Shown: piece after piece, positions 36,490 through 45,245 of the stretch
Layout of the letters: each line of letters begins with the position of its first letter
Position numbering within the stretch: position 1 is the stretch's first letter
NCBI RefSeq assembly: GCF_000696095.1
Contig: NZ_BAYX01000003.1
Location: 186,001-250,000, forward strand
Direction: 5' to 3'
DNA length: 64,000 bases
From: Rhizobium rhizogenes NBRC 13257
GTDB lineage: Bacteria; Pseudomonadota; Alphaproteobacteria; Rhizobiales; Rhizobiaceae
Translations under genes and position numbers: made by a program
The notes under the pieces: generated by a model
The model's input: only the letters and a program-made list of their open reading frames with translations
Database searches by the model: none
Told to the model about the DNA's origin: nothing

Positions 36490-37158
36490 TCATAGGAGTT
36501 TTGCCAGAACTTTAGCAGTCGCGCCCGACAGATCGCCGAGCTTGACGCCGGTTTCGCGAACGCTCGCTTCGCGTGCCTTGCCGCGGATCTGCGTGTCGAT
36601 GGCCTTCTGAGCTTCTGATGCCACTTCATCTGGTGAAAGAACGATCACACCGCTTTCGTCTGCCAGAACGGCGTCGCCTGGCATGACCACGGTATTGCCG
36701 ACCGAGACCGGAACGTTGATCGCACCGCCAAGGTCATAGATACGGGTGGTGATCGGCGAGATGCCGCGGCACCACATCGGGAAATCCGACTGGACGATTT
36801 CTTCAAGGTCGGTGCAGGGGCCGTCAACCACGGCGCCCACGGCACCTGCCGCTTTCGCACCAACCGTCACGCCACCGCCCCAGCAGGCATAACGATCGTC
36901 ATGCAGCCGATCGACGATGACGAAGTCACCTGGACGGATGAGGCTCAACAGATGGTGCAGCAGGGTGGAATCAGGGCCAGGGATGGCGATGGTGACGGCG
37001 GTCCCCACGACCCGCCGGCCCGGAATCAGTGGCTGGATCTGCCGGTTCAGAAAGCCGAAATGCCGCCAATGGCCGAGCGTTGCGGTTTCGACCTGAGCCA
37101 GAAGAGCGAGGTCTTCCTTGGCGATCTGTGCTGGCATCGGATTGATTTTATAGCTCAT
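36490..37158 (-). CDS. RraA-like protein (HMG/CHA aldolase family)
   Basis: Protein of 222 residues of the RraA/4-hydroxy-4-methyl-2-oxoglutarate aldolase family. The conserved core is DDRYACWGGGVTVGAKAAGA (about 87-106), followed by VDGPCTDLEEI with the metal-binding Asp, and later PGDAVLADESGVIVL. In metabolic clusters such proteins often act as oxaloacetate decarboxylases or aldolases rather than RNase E regulators. The ATG at 37158 is preferred to a TTG at 37170. It lies 27 bases after the second permease of the ABC operon, so it is probably cotranscribed and may process a keto acid from the imported substrate (inference). Confidence 0.87.
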   Translation of the reverse strand: MSYKINPMPAQIAKEDLALLAQVETATLGHWRHFGFLNRQIQPLIPGRRVVGTAVTIAIPGPDSTLLHHLLSLIRPGDFVIVDRLHDDRYACWGGGVTVGAKAAGAVGAVVDGPCTDLEEIVQSDFPMWCRGISPITTRIYDLGGAINVPVSVGNTVVMPGDAVLADESGVIVLSPDEVASEAQKAIDTQIRGKAREASVRETGVKLGDLSGATAKVLAKLL

Positions 37159-37185
37159 TTTCGGATCCAATCTGTGACGTGAAGG

Positions 37186-37977
37186 TTAACGGTCAAAGGC
37201 CTTGGCAAAACCAATGCTGCGTTCGACGACCAAGACAATGGCAAGCGAGAGCGCGATCATCAGCACGGCCAGCACGGCCACCATCGGATCAGTGCGCTCA
37301 TCGACATAGCGGTAGAGGGCAACAGGCAAAGTTTGCAGCCGCGGCCCGACGATAAAGAGCGACAATACGATCTCGTCGAAGGACAGAATGAGGGCGATGG
37401 CACTGGACGCGATCACGCCGGGTGTCAGCCGCGGCAGAGTAATTTGCATGAAAACCTGCAACGGTCGGGCGCCGAGCGTCATCGCCGCCTCATCGACATC
37501 CGTCCCGAGGTTGCTGAGTGCCGTCTGGAGGATGCGGATGCTGAAGGGGAGCGTCATGACGAGATGCGCGAGCACCAAGCCAGGATAGGTGGCGACCAAG
37601 CCGGCCGGGGTGAAGACCATCAGGATCCCCAATCCGAGCATCATGGCTGGCAGGACCAGCGGCGCGATGACCAGGCTGCGGATCAGATTGCGGCCCGGAA
37701 AATCAAGCCGCACCAGCGCATAGGCGGCCGGCAGTCCAAGCGCGAGGCTGAGGGCGGCGACAATCATCGCAATCAGCGCACTGTTGCGGAACCCCTGCAT
37801 GAAGCTGGCATTGCCCAGTACGGCTCCATACCATTTCAGGCTCCAGCCCGAGGGCGGGAAGGAGAGATAGCTATCGGCGCTAAACGAAATGACGAGGATG
37901 ATCGCCATCGGCATGAACACGATGCAAAAGACCAGGGTGACATAGGTGCGGGAGAACCAGGAGAGGAACTTCGTCAT
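37186..37977 (-). CDS. Spermidine/iron-type ABC transporter permease (PotC-like)
   Basis: Inner-membrane permease of 263 residues. A first helix at about 12-33 is followed by PSGWSLKWYGAVLGN near 53, the typical periplasmic segment of PotC-like permeases. The coupling loop VDEAAMTLGARPLQVFMQIT is near 160 and the SFDEIVLSLFIVGP segment near 200. It starts one base before the upstream permease stop, showing tight coupling. It pairs with the permease at 37979 and the ATPase at 38845. Confidence 0.92.
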   Translation of the reverse strand: MTKFLSWFSRTYVTLVFCIVFMPMAIILVISFSADSYLSFPPSGWSLKWYGAVLGNASFMQGFRNSALIAMIVAALSLALGLPAAYALVRLDFPGRNLIRSLVIAPLVLPAMMLGLGILMVFTPAGLVATYPGLVLAHLVMTLPFSIRILQTALSNLGTDVDEAAMTLGARPLQVFMQITLPRLTPGVIASSAIALILSFDEIVLSLFIVGPRLQTLPVALYRYVDERTDPMVAVLAVLMIALSLAIVLVVERSIGFAKAFDR

Positions 37978-37978
37978 T

Positions 37979-38848
37979 CTACGCCCTCCGGGTCAGCAGT
38001 CGAAGGAGGAGGCCGGTCAGCCCCATCGCGAGAACAAAAAACGCCAGCATCAGAAAGGAAAGCGCCGCCGCCGTCGGCCAATCAAGTGAGACAAGCGCAA
38101 GATCGTAGACTTCGGTCGCCAGTAGGAATACCCGGCCGCCGCCGAGTAGCGATGGCGTGATAAAGGAGGAAACACAGAGCACGAAGCCGATCGTCAGTCC
38201 GGCAAGGATCGCCGGCAGGCTGAGCGGCAGGGTGACTTGCCAAAATACCGTCTGTGGCGGCGCGCCGAGTGACATGGCTGCGTCGTCCAGCCGTCTGTCC
38301 AGTTTGCCAAGCCCGGCCGCGATGGTGAGGAACATGTAGGGCATGATGCTTTCGGACAGGCCAATGATCACACCCGAATAGTTATTGACCATGTGCAGCG
38401 GCTCCGCTGTCAGCCCGGAAATTCGCAGCAGGTAGTTGACCGGGCCGTCGTCTCCGAGAGTTACCAGCCAGCCAAAGGATCGCACCACGGCCGAAATCAA
38501 CAGTGGCGATGCGGCGAGCACTGTCAGCGGCGTTCGCCAGCGCGAAGTCATCCGCGAGAGCGACAACGCCATCGGATAGGCAAGCAGCAGTGCTACCACG
38601 GAGCAGGTGATCGACACACGCAGGGTTCGACCCAGAAGGTCCAGGTAATAGCTATCCCGGAGGATGCCGATGTAGGTCTGCAGGCTGACAGCCTTGGTAA
38701 TTGCCCCGTAATCAGAAATGTTCAACGACATGCGGAACAGCCACAAGATCGGGGCAATGAAGGAAATGATCAGCACAATCAGCACCGGGCTGAGAAGCAG
38801 CCATGGCGTGAATCTTGTGCTGCTGCCAGGAACGGTAAAGCGGTTCAT
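37979..38848 (-). CDS. Spermidine/iron-type ABC transporter permease (PotB-like)
   Basis: Inner-membrane permease of 289 residues. A first helix (about 14-36, [20 protein letters not shown]) is followed by a periplasmic segment, the [18 protein letters not shown] block near 92, and the coupling loop [20 protein letters not shown] near 188. Six membrane segments are visible. The ATG at 38848 overlaps the ATPase stop by four bases. It forms the channel with the PotC-like partner. Confidence 0.92.
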   Translation of the reverse strand: MNRFTVPGSSTRFTPWLLLSPVLIVLIISFIAPILWLFRMSLNISDYGAITKAVSLQTYIGILRDSYYLDLLGRTLRVSITCSVVALLLAYPMALSLSRMTSRWRTPLTVLAASPLLISAVVRSFGWLVTLGDDGPVNYLLRISGLTAEPLHMVNNYSGVIIGLSESIMPYMFLTIAAGLGKLDRRLDDAAMSLGAPPQTVFWQVTLPLSLPAILAGLTIGFVLCVSSFITPSLLGGGRVFLLATEVYDLALVSLDWPTAAALSFLMLAFFVLAMGLTGLLLRLLTRRA

Positions 38849-39936
38849 GCGGCAAAGATCCGCATATCGGTGGACCGCCAGCTGAGCGCCACCTCGGCCC
38901 CCGGTTGCGCGAGTTGCGCCTCGTCGCTGCCGGGACGAAGCTCGGCGACCAATGTCTGGCCTCCGGCCAGTTCCAGCCCCACCTCGATAATGCTGCCAAC
39001 GAAGACGCTGCGGATCACGCGCGCCGTCAGGCCGCTATTCGATTTGCCAAGCTGGATGGCGTGGGGCCGGATCATGGCGGAAAATTTGGCGCCGTCAGCG
39101 GCGTCTTTGGGTAGATCTTCGGCGCGTGGTGCGGGAAGTAACTGACCCTTATGGCTCAGCTGCGGCCTACTCGCCATATGGCTGAGTGTGGCGGAGACAC
39201 TATTGGCACGCCCGATGAAACCCGCCACGAAGGGTGTTGCAGCCTTGTCGTAGACCTCGACAGGCGTTCCTATCTGTTCGAGCCGGCCGCCATTCATCAC
39301 CGCAATCCGGTCGCACATGGTCAGTGCTTCCTGCTGATCATGCGTGACAAATAGTGTCGTGATGCCGGTCCGTGTCTGGATATCGCGGATTTCGAAGCGC
39401 ATCTCGTCGCGCAGTCGCGCATCGAGGTTTGACAAAGGCTCGTCGAGCAGCAGGATCTCGGGCTCGATGACAATGGCGCGGGCGATGGCGACACGCTGCT
39501 GCTGGCCGCCTGAAAGCTCGGCGGGGCGACGGGTACCGAACCCTTCGAGCCGCACCGCGCGCAATGCCTCCTTGACGCGCGCGGCGGTCTCCTCCTTGTC
39601 GACTTTACGCAGGCGCAGGCCAAAGGCAACGTTCTGAGCCACCGTCATATGAGGAAACAGGGCATAGGACTGGAACACCAGACCGAGGTTGCGCTCCCAA
39701 GGAGGCCGCGACACGATGTTCTCGCCGCCAATGATGATCTGTCCGGAAGTCGGGGTCAGAAGCCCCGCGAACATCCGCAGCGTTGTGGACTTGCCGCAGC
39801 CGGACGGACCCAGGAGCCCGATAAACTCGCCCTTTGCTATGTCGAAAGACAAGGAGTCCACTGCCGGTCGCTCACCGCCGTAGTCGAAGGTAAGCTTGTC
39901 GATCTGGATATGGGCGGGGGATGCGGCGAGTTTCAT
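38845..39936 (-). CDS. Spermidine/iron-type ABC transporter ATPase (PotA-like)
   Basis: Cytoplasmic ATPase of 363 residues. Walker A is GPSGCGKST near 43, the Q-loop lies in [20 protein letters not shown], the signature is [15 protein letters not shown] near 140, Walker B is [16 protein letters not shown], and the switch histidine is in [12 protein letters not shown]-terminal TOBE-like domain (about 245-360) includes [10 protein letters not shown]. The ATG at 39936, with CAGGACGG before it, is preferred to a longer frame that runs into the binding-protein gene. Confidence 0.93.
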   Translation of the reverse strand: MKLAASPAHIQIDKLTFDYGGERPAVDSLSFDIAKGEFIGLLGPSGCGKSTTLRMFAGLLTPTSGQIIIGGENIVSRPPWERNLGLVFQSYALFPHMTVAQNVAFGLRLRKVDKEETAARVKEALRAVRLEGFGTRRPAELSGGQQQRVAIARAIVIEPEILLLDEPLSNLDARLRDEMRFEIRDIQTRTGITTLFVTHDQQEALTMCDRIAVMNGGRLEQIGTPVEVYDKAATPFVAGFIGRANSVSATLSHMASRPQLSHKGQLLPAPRAEDLPKDAADGAKFSAMIRPHAIQLGKSNSGLTARVIRSVFVGSIIEVGLELAGGQTLVAELRPGSDEAQLAQPGAEVALSWRSTDMRIFAA

Positions 39937-39953
39937 CGGTCCGTCCTGCTGGT

Positions 39954-41003
39954 TTACTTGCCGGCCGAGATGATCTGGCGCTTCCAGATCTGGTTCCACT
40001 CATCCGATTTTGTCGCAGCCCAGCCCCAGTCGAGTGGCAGTGTCTTGTCGAGCTTGCCTGCCACAGTGCGGGCCGTGGCTGCTTCACTGACCTTGGCCTT
40101 GGCATTCACCGGTGCGTAGAACATCACTTCCGTGAACGCGGCCTGGGCCTCGGGAGACAGCGCATAGTCGATGAAGGCCTTGGCGGCGACCGGGTTCTTG
40201 GAACCCTGCACGAGATTGATGGTATTGATCTGCAGGATGGTGCCTTCCTTTGGCAGCATGACCCCCAGTTTGCCCTTGGATTCATCGGCATAATACTGGC
40301 CGCGCGCATTCCAGCCGGTGCCCAGCACGTCGGTGCCATTGATGACCAGGGTATAGGCGTCAGGTTTCGGGTCGAAGGTCTGGACCCCCGGTGCCATCTC
40401 GGCAAGCTTGGCCGCGGATTGCTTGACGGACTTGGTATAGTCTTCTCCCAGCATGGCCGAGGTCATCACCATCAGGCCCGAGCCGAGGATGGAGGGCATC
40501 GAAGTCACGGCCATCTTGCCGGCGTACGTCTTGTCCCAGAGAACTTGGAGAGAGGTCGGTGCGGTTGGAAAGGCTTCGGTGTTGTAGATCACGACGAGGT
40601 TGTCGAAGGTTACCGCCGGGCCATAACCTTCCTTGACGATCGCCTGCGGCACCAGATCAGCAAGGCTCGGTACATCAGTCTTGCTCAGCGGCGCGAGCAA
40701 GCCTTCCTTGTCGCCGATCAGCGAGGTAGAGACGTCGAAAATCACCACGTCCGTCTGCGGATCGCCGGCCTGCGAGCGAAGGTTGCCCAGCATCGCCGAC
40801 GAGGCGGGGGAAGGGAAATAGTTCACCTTCACGTTGGGGTACTTTGCCAGGAAGGGTTTGATGACCGCTTCGTTGTACTTGTCCTGAAAGATTCCGGAAT
40901 AAGCGGTGAGCGTGATCTCGCCCGAGACATCGGAGGATTGCGCGTGTGCGGTGGTAGAGAGCAGCGCAGTAAAGATGATGGCAGGAACAAGACGGATACT
41001 CAT
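39954..41003 (-). CDS. Spermidine/iron-type ABC transporter substrate-binding protein
   Basis: Periplasmic binding protein of 349 residues of the family 1-like group (PotD/FbpA superfamily). A signal peptide covers about 1-22 (IRLVPAIIFTALLSTTAHAQ, cleavage after AHA). The mature protein begins GEITLTAYSGIFQDKYNEAV; later INTINLVQGSKNPVAAKAFI and the YALSPEAQAAF segment are typical. The ATG at 41003 has AGGAGA eight bases upstream; the longer frame is rejected. First gene of the operon that continues with ATPase, two permeases, the RraA-like protein and probably the gamma-glutamyltransferase. Confidence 0.92.
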   Translation of the reverse strand: MSIRLVPAIIFTALLSTTAHAQSSDVSGEITLTAYSGIFQDKYNEAVIKPFLAKYPNVKVNYFPSPASSAMLGNLRSQAGDPQTDVVIFDVSTSLIGDKEGLLAPLSKTDVPSLADLVPQAIVKEGYGPAVTFDNLVVIYNTEAFPTAPTSLQVLWDKTYAGKMAVTSMPSILGSGLMVMTSAMLGEDYTKSVKQSAAKLAEMAPGVQTFDPKPDAYTLVINGTDVLGTGWNARGQYYADESKGKLGVMLPKEGTILQINTINLVQGSKNPVAAKAFIDYALSPEAQAAFTEVMFYAPVNAKAKVSEAATARTVAGKLDKTLPLDWGWAATKSDEWNQIWKRQIISAGK

Positions 41004-41220
41004 CAACAAATTCTCCTGTCGGGTGAAGCGGCCCGGTTGTCGAAATGGCTGCCAGGATGGCAAGCAGCACGGTGAGGCACGGATCGGCCAGACCTTTCAG
41101 CGCTCGACTGATCCGTCGCGAAGAAGGTGATGGGAGGTTCAAACGATCCACTGCCCCGCGATGCAACGATCTCGGACCGACAAAGTCCAATCGAATTTTC
41201 TTAGTGTTGCCATCAGAAAA

Positions 41221-41252
41221 ATTTTGCGCAAAATCTGGCTAAATTTATAGCC
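41221..41252. promoter_or_regulatory. Two palindromes upstream of the spermidine-type operon
   Basis: ATTTTGCGCAAAAT (41221-41234) is a perfect 14-base palindrome with the T-N11-A form of LysR-type sites. GGCTA-AATTTA-TAGCC (41237-41252) is a second inverted repeat and contains a TATAAA when read on the - strand. They are about 220-250 bases before the binding-protein start. The LysR protein at 42438 is a candidate binder. Confidence 0.4.
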
Positions 41253-41300
41253 GAATGCTCCGGCTAAGAGCCTGAAAATTAATCATTATAGCAAACAAAA

Positions 41301-41331
41301 ATCCTCCGGTCGCACGAAGGCGCCGGAGGAT
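41301..41331 (-). terminator. Rho-independent terminator after the GhrA-like gene
   Basis: On the - strand ATCCTCCGG (41331-41323) pairs with CCGGAGGAT (41309-41301) and is followed by TTTTTG. The nine-pair stem and U-run lie 33 bases after the dehydrogenase stop, separating this gene from the ABC operon. Confidence 0.75.
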
Positions 41332-41363
41332 GAAGAGAGTTTTCCAAAGTGAAATCTATCGGG

Positions 41364-42296
41364 TTAGTAACCGCGTTTCGCGTCCGCAAGATCAGCGACG
41401 GTCCCGGTCTCGTGGAAGGTCCGAATGTTCTTCGCCACGATCTTGCTGCCAGTCGGCGCGTCGATCAGCGAGGCGACATGCGGCGTGACCGTAATCTTCG
41501 GGTTGGTCCAGAAAGGATGCGATTTGGGCAACGGTTCGACATGGAACACGTCGAGCGTGGCGCTGCTAATCTGTCCGGAATTCAGGGCCTCCAGAAGATC
41601 GCTATCGACCAGATGCGGACCACGCGCGGCGTTGATGATACTGGCGCCACGTTTCAGTCGATTGAAGGTGTCGGCATTGAGAATGCCACGGGTACTTTCT
41701 GTCAAAGGCAATAGGCAGACAAGGATCTCCGTACCCTCCAGAAACGCTCCGAAGCCCTCGGCGCCGGAGAAGCATTTTATGCCCGGCAGGTCCTTCTGAG
41801 ATCGCGACCAGCCGCTGACCTCAAAGCCAATTTGCTTCAAGAGATCTGCGGCGATCGCACCCAGATTGCCGAGTCCCATCACGCCGACGCGTCGTTGCGT
41901 GGCGGGAGGCACTACAATCTGCTCCCAGACCTGGTGCGCCTGGTTTGCCTGAATGGCGGGCAGTTCGCGGTGGTGGCGCAGAACATGCATGGCTACATAT
42001 TCCTTCATCCGCTGCGTCAGGTCGGTCCCGACCGTGCGGATGATCGGGACGTGCAGTGGCAGTTGTTCATCCGCCAACACATGGTCGATGCCCGCCCCCA
42101 GCGACACGATTGCCTTCAGGTTTTTGAACGGCTTCATGGCTCCGGTCGCTGGGCGCCAGACCACCGAGTAGGTCACAGCATCAGGATCAGGCACCTTGTT
42201 GATTGGATAGATGTTCCAATCCGGCATCAAATCACGGAGCATCTGGCACCACCACTCGGTCTTGTCTTCGGCGGGCAGGGAAACGGCAATGTTCAT
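41364..42296 (-). CDS. D-2-hydroxyacid dehydrogenase (glyoxylate/hydroxypyruvate reductase A type)
   Basis: NAD(P)H-dependent oxidoreductase of 310 residues that reduces a 2-keto acid such as glyoxylate or hydroxypyruvate. The nucleotide-binding loop GVMGLGNLG is near 138. The catalytic Arg is in NAARGPHLVD near 223, the Glu is in LDVFHVEPLP near 252, and the His is in TVTPHVAS near 273. The short N-terminal substrate domain and overall length fit GhrA. It is divergent from a LysR regulator that probably controls it and ends in its own terminator. Confidence 0.9.
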   Translation of the reverse strand: MNIAVSLPAEDKTEWWCQMLRDLMPDWNIYPINKVPDPDAVTYSVVWRPATGAMKPFKNLKAIVSLGAGIDHVLADEQLPLHVPIIRTVGTDLTQRMKEYVAMHVLRHHRELPAIQANQAHQVWEQIVVPPATQRRVGVMGLGNLGAIAADLLKQIGFEVSGWSRSQKDLPGIKCFSGAEGFGAFLEGTEILVCLLPLTESTRGILNADTFNRLKRGASIINAARGPHLVDSDLLEALNSGQISSATLDVFHVEPLPKSHPFWTNPKITVTPHVASLIDAPTGSKIVAKNIRTFHETGTVADLADAKRGY

Positions 42297-42386
42297 GGAG
42301 CGTCCTCAATTGGCTCATGCATCATAGTGTAGCTCCATTCACAGCAGGACAGGCGCGGAGGTCAAAGCAAAAATTCCTGTAAGTCT

Positions 42387-42403
42387 CATAGAAAATTTTT
42401 ATG
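42387..42403. promoter_or_regulatory. Candidate LysR-type site in the divergent promoter region
   Basis: CATAGAAAATTTTTATG is an AT-rich inverted repeat (CATA/TATG arms) with T-N11-A spacing, 35 bases before the LysR start and within the 141-base gap to the divergent GhrA-like gene. This is the usual place for LysR self-binding. Confidence 0.45.
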
Positions 42404-42437
42404 TAGATTTTCCATCGCTTTGCTCTAGGCTTCGACT

Positions 42438-43355
42438 ATGAATTTCAAACAGTTGGAAGCCTTTTACTGGCTCACTCGTCTTAAAAGCTATCAGCGCGTC
42501 GCCGATCATATCGGCTTGACGCAACCGGCTGTTTCCGCACGGATCTCGGGTCTGGAGGACAGTTTCGGTATTCCTTTGATAGATCGCTCGCAGGCCGATT
42601 TCACCCTGACAGAACAAGGTTATGAGGTCGCCGAATACGCGGAGACGTTTCTCAATCTCAGCGAGACCCTGACCAGCCGTTTGAAGTCGAAGCAAAAAAG
42701 ACGTTATACCATTGGCGTCGTTTCGATGGTGACACAGACCTGGGCAATCACCCTGCGCCACAAGATTGCCAATCTGCCCGACCCGCCATTGGTGGATTTC
42801 TATTCCGGCGCCAATCTCGATCTGCGACCCATGGTCAAATCCGGTGCGCTGGATATGGCTTTCGTAACAGGTGAAGCCGGTCTACCACAGATGGCGGACA
42901 GTTTTTCCGTCCTTTATCATGTCGGGTGGGTGGCGCGCCCGGATGTCGTGGGTGAGATCACCCGGCCATTGACGCCCGATGAACTGCGCGAACTGCCTCT
43001 GGTACTCTACCCGCACACATCGCCACTGTTCGGACCCGTCGCCGACTTGATCGAAGAAACGAAGCGACGGCCAAATTCCCGGCACACCGGCAATTCACTG
43101 GCCACGATCTGCGAGATGGTCAGGGCCGGTTATGGTGCGTCGGCGATGCCTCTGGTGTCGCTTGAGCCGGAAATCGTAACCGGAATGCTGGTCGAGATAC
43201 CTACTACGGTCCAACTGGCACCATTGGACATCCGCTGCGTGCACCAGAACAGGGCGCGCAAGGCGCAGACCGAAGAAATATTCCAGCTTGCTCGGCAGGC
43301 CGCCGAAGAATGGGCTGCCGCCCATCCGCGTTATGTCAGCTTTCGCGCGACCTGA
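42438..43355 (+). CDS. LysR-family transcriptional regulator
   Basis: Regulator of 305 residues. The N-terminal winged HTH (about 1-60, FKQLEAFYWLTRLKSYQRVA, GLTQPAVSARISGLEDSFG) is followed by a ligand-binding domain (about 90-295) with two alpha/beta halves. It faces the GhrA-like gene across 141 bases, the classical arrangement of a LysR protein with its target. The ligand may be a hydroxy- or keto-acid (inference). A strong hairpin follows 52 bases after its stop. Confidence 0.92.
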   Translation: MNFKQLEAFYWLTRLKSYQRVADHIGLTQPAVSARISGLEDSFGIPLIDRSQADFTLTEQGYEVAEYAETFLNLSETLTSRLKSKQKRRYTIGVVSMVTQTWAITLRHKIANLPDPPLVDFYSGANLDLRPMVKSGALDMAFVTGEAGLPQMADSFSVLYHVGWVARPDVVGEITRPLTPDELRELPLVLYPHTSPLFGPVADLIEETKRRPNSRHTGNSLATICEMVRAGYGASAMPLVSLEPEIVTGMLVEIPTTVQLAPLDIRCVHQNRARKAQTEEIFQLARQAAEEWAAAHPRYVSFRAT

Positions 43356-43407
43356 GTTTATTCGCCAGACAGATCGCTGCGCGTTGCGTCGTCCATATCG
43401 ATACTAC

Positions 43408-43443
43408 CCAAGAGTGCGGCGCCGACAGGCGCCGCACTCTTGG
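43408..43443. terminator. Perfect 16-pair hairpin between convergent genes
   Basis: CCAAGAGTGCGGCGCC (43408-43423), loop GACA, then GGCGCCGCACTCTTGG (43428-43443). The stem is perfect. It stands between the LysR gene (+) and the creatininase gene (-), so it probably ends both transcripts; U-runs are absent on both sides. Confidence 0.65.
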
Positions 43444-43453
43444 CCATGACGGC

Positions 43454-44266
43454 TCAGGCGGCAAAACGCTTTGAGACGTGATCGCGGATGAAGCCCGCGC
43501 CGATCTGAACCAGGCGCGCTGTGAGCGCCGCCCCGGTTTCAGCCGAGCAATAGACGGGGTCGCCGCCCCATACGCCGTTCGGCGCGCTTTCCATCGCCTC
43601 GATCGGCGCCTGCAAGCGGGCACCGGCATACTTTAACGCCGCAAAGCCTGCCACGTCGACGCCCATGGCCTTCTGGTCCTTCGGCGGCGCCTTCGCCAGA
43701 TCCATGCGCAGAAGTTCTGGATAGTAATGCAAGCCGACCGAGGTTAGCGGATCACCGCCATGACCGGAGGATTTGGCCGCAGCTTCCGGACCGAGGATTT
43801 CCTTCAGCAATTCATAGCTGATCTGCCAGAGATACATCGACGCCACGAACATGCCGTTGGTCTGGCGCCATTTCAGTGAAACATCGTTGATGGCGCCGAC
43901 GTTGCCGCCATGGCCATTGATCACCAGAACCTTGGTCAACCCGTGGCGGGCAAGGCAGGCGAACATGTCGTCGAGCACGGCGGCGAGCGTCGATTGGCTG
44001 AGGGCGATACCACCATGCGACGAGCCGAAATAGTCGGCTCCGCCAAAGGGGATGACCGGGGCGATGAAAGTCGGTACCCCTTCGGCCCGCGCGGCGCGGG
44101 CGATGTCAAGCGCCACCGCTTCGGCGGCAAGATAATCGCCCATCGGCGCATGGGTGCCCTGATCCTCCAGGGAGCCCATCGGCAGCAAGATGACGGCGTC
44201 ATCGTTCAGGAATTGCCGGGCTTCTTCACTGGTCAGTTCGGCGATCTTGATCTTGTTGGTCAACAT
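43454..44266 (-). CDS. Creatininase-family amidohydrolase
   Basis: Metal-dependent amide hydrolase of 270 residues. The metal-site blocks are visible: Glu/His/Asp in LPMGSLEDQGTHAPMGDYL near 25-43, FGSSHGG near 75, and the NGHGGN motif near 115. The usual HAGExETS motif appears as GHGGDPLTSVG near 170, with Asp in place of Glu. The family includes creatinine amidohydrolase and several mycofactocin and purine/pyrimidine enzymes, so creatinine itself is not assured. The ATG at 44266 follows AAGGA by nine bases; an ATG at 44290 would overlap the ATPase gene. Last gene of the peptide-type ABC operon. Confidence 0.87.
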   Translation of the reverse strand: MLTNKIKIAELTSEEARQFLNDDAVILLPMGSLEDQGTHAPMGDYLAAEAVALDIARAARAEGVPTFIAPVIPFGGADYFGSSHGGIALSQSTLAAVLDDMFACLARHGLTKVLVINGHGGNVGAINDVSLKWRQTNGMFVASMYLWQISYELLKEILGPEAAAKSSGHGGDPLTSVGLHYYPELLRMDLAKAPPKDQKAMGVDVAGFAALKYAGARLQAPIEAMESAPNGVWGGDPVYCSAETGAALTARLVQIGAGFIRDHVSKRFAA

Positions 44267-44276
44267 ATTCGAATCC

Positions 44277-45245
44277 TTAAAGAATATCATGTCGAAGGCA
44301 GGCCGACTGATGCTGATCACCGACCGATTGTAGCGTCGGGACGGTTTCAGCGCAGGCGGGCTGGACGTAGGGACAACGACTGCGAAAAACGCAGCCGGAC
44401 GGCAGGGAGAGCGGCGAGGGGATCTCACCGATCAGGCGGATGCGGCGGCTTTCGCGGTGCAGGCTGGGCTCAGCCGAAACCAGTGCCGCGGTATAGGGAT
44501 GCTTCGGCGTGAAATGCACCTGATCAGCGGGACCAACTTCCATGACCCGACCAAGATAAAGCACCATGATCCGGTCTGAGATGTAGCGCACCACCGAGAG
44601 ATCATGGCTGATGAACAACAGCGAAACCCCGGTCTTGGCGCGCAAATCGGCCAACAGGTTGAGTACCTGTGCCTGAATGGATACATCCAGCGCCGACACG
44701 GCTTCATCGCAGACGATGAAGCTTGGCTCGACGGCCAGCGCACGCGCAATGCCGATGCGCTGGCGCTGCCCGCCGGAAAATTCGTGCGGCCGTCGGTCGA
44801 GGAAGCTCGGATCCAGTCCGACGAGATTGACGAGCTCGATCAAGCGCGGCACGCGGGCAGGTCCCTTGTGCAGTCCATGCGCATCGAGTGCTTCCGATAG
44901 AACCGCGCGGATGGTTTTGCGCGGATCGAGGCTGGCATAGGGATCCTGGAAGATGATCTGCATCTCCTTGCGCAGATCGCGCAGCCGGGCAGGCGAGACC
45001 GTGTTCAGATCCTGTCCGTTGAAGCGCATCACGTCGCTCTTGGATTCGATCAGTCGCAGGATGGCACGGCCGATCGTGCTCTTGCCGGAGCCGCTTTCGC
45101 CGACGAGGCCCAGCACCTCTCCGGGTGCAACGCTGAAACTGACATCGTGCAAAATCTTCAACGTCCGCTTGGAGAAGAGACCGCCTGGCCCGAGAGGGTA
45201 GCTCTTCTTGAGATTCTGAACGTCGAGAAGTGGAGCGGGGTTCAT
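44277..45245 (-). CDS. Peptide-type ABC transporter ATPase (DppF/OppF-like)
   Basis: Cytoplasmic ATPase of 322 residues. Walker A is GESGSGKST near 45, the Q-loop is in IIFQDPYASLDPRKT, the signature is FSGGQRQRIGIARAL near 150 and Walker B is FIVCDEAVSALD (Ala where Pro is common). The C-terminal oligopeptide-transporter extension follows HPYTAALVSAEPSLH, with cysteines in GCVFRSRCPYVQPAC that may bind an iron-sulfur cluster as in other family members. The ATG at 45245 overlaps the fusion-gene stop by four bases. Confidence 0.92.
   Translation of the reverse strand: MNPAPLLDVQNLKKSYPLGPGGLFSKRTLKILHDVSFSVAPGEVLGLVGESGSGKSTIGRAILRLIESKSDVMRFNGQDLNTVSPARLRDLRKEMQIIFQDPYASLDPRKTIRAVLSEALDAHGLHKGPARVPRLIELVNLVGLDPSFLDRRPHEFSGGQRQRIGIARALAVEPSFIVCDEAVSALDVSIQAQVLNLLADLRAKTGVSLLFISHDLSVVRYISDRIMVLYLGRVMEVGPADQVHFTPKHPYTAALVSAEPSLHRESRRIRLIGEIPSPLSLPSGCVFRSRCPYVQPACAETVPTLQSVGDQHQSACLRHDIL

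Larger units (their letters stand above)
41004..41363. other. Intergenic regulatory region before the spermidine-type operon
   Basis: 360 bases holding the promoter region of the - strand ABC operon and the terminator of the upstream GhrA-like gene. It contains the palindromes listed separately at 41221-41252. The short open frames here have no ribosome site or recognisable protein sequence. No RNA gene is seen. Confidence 0.5.
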
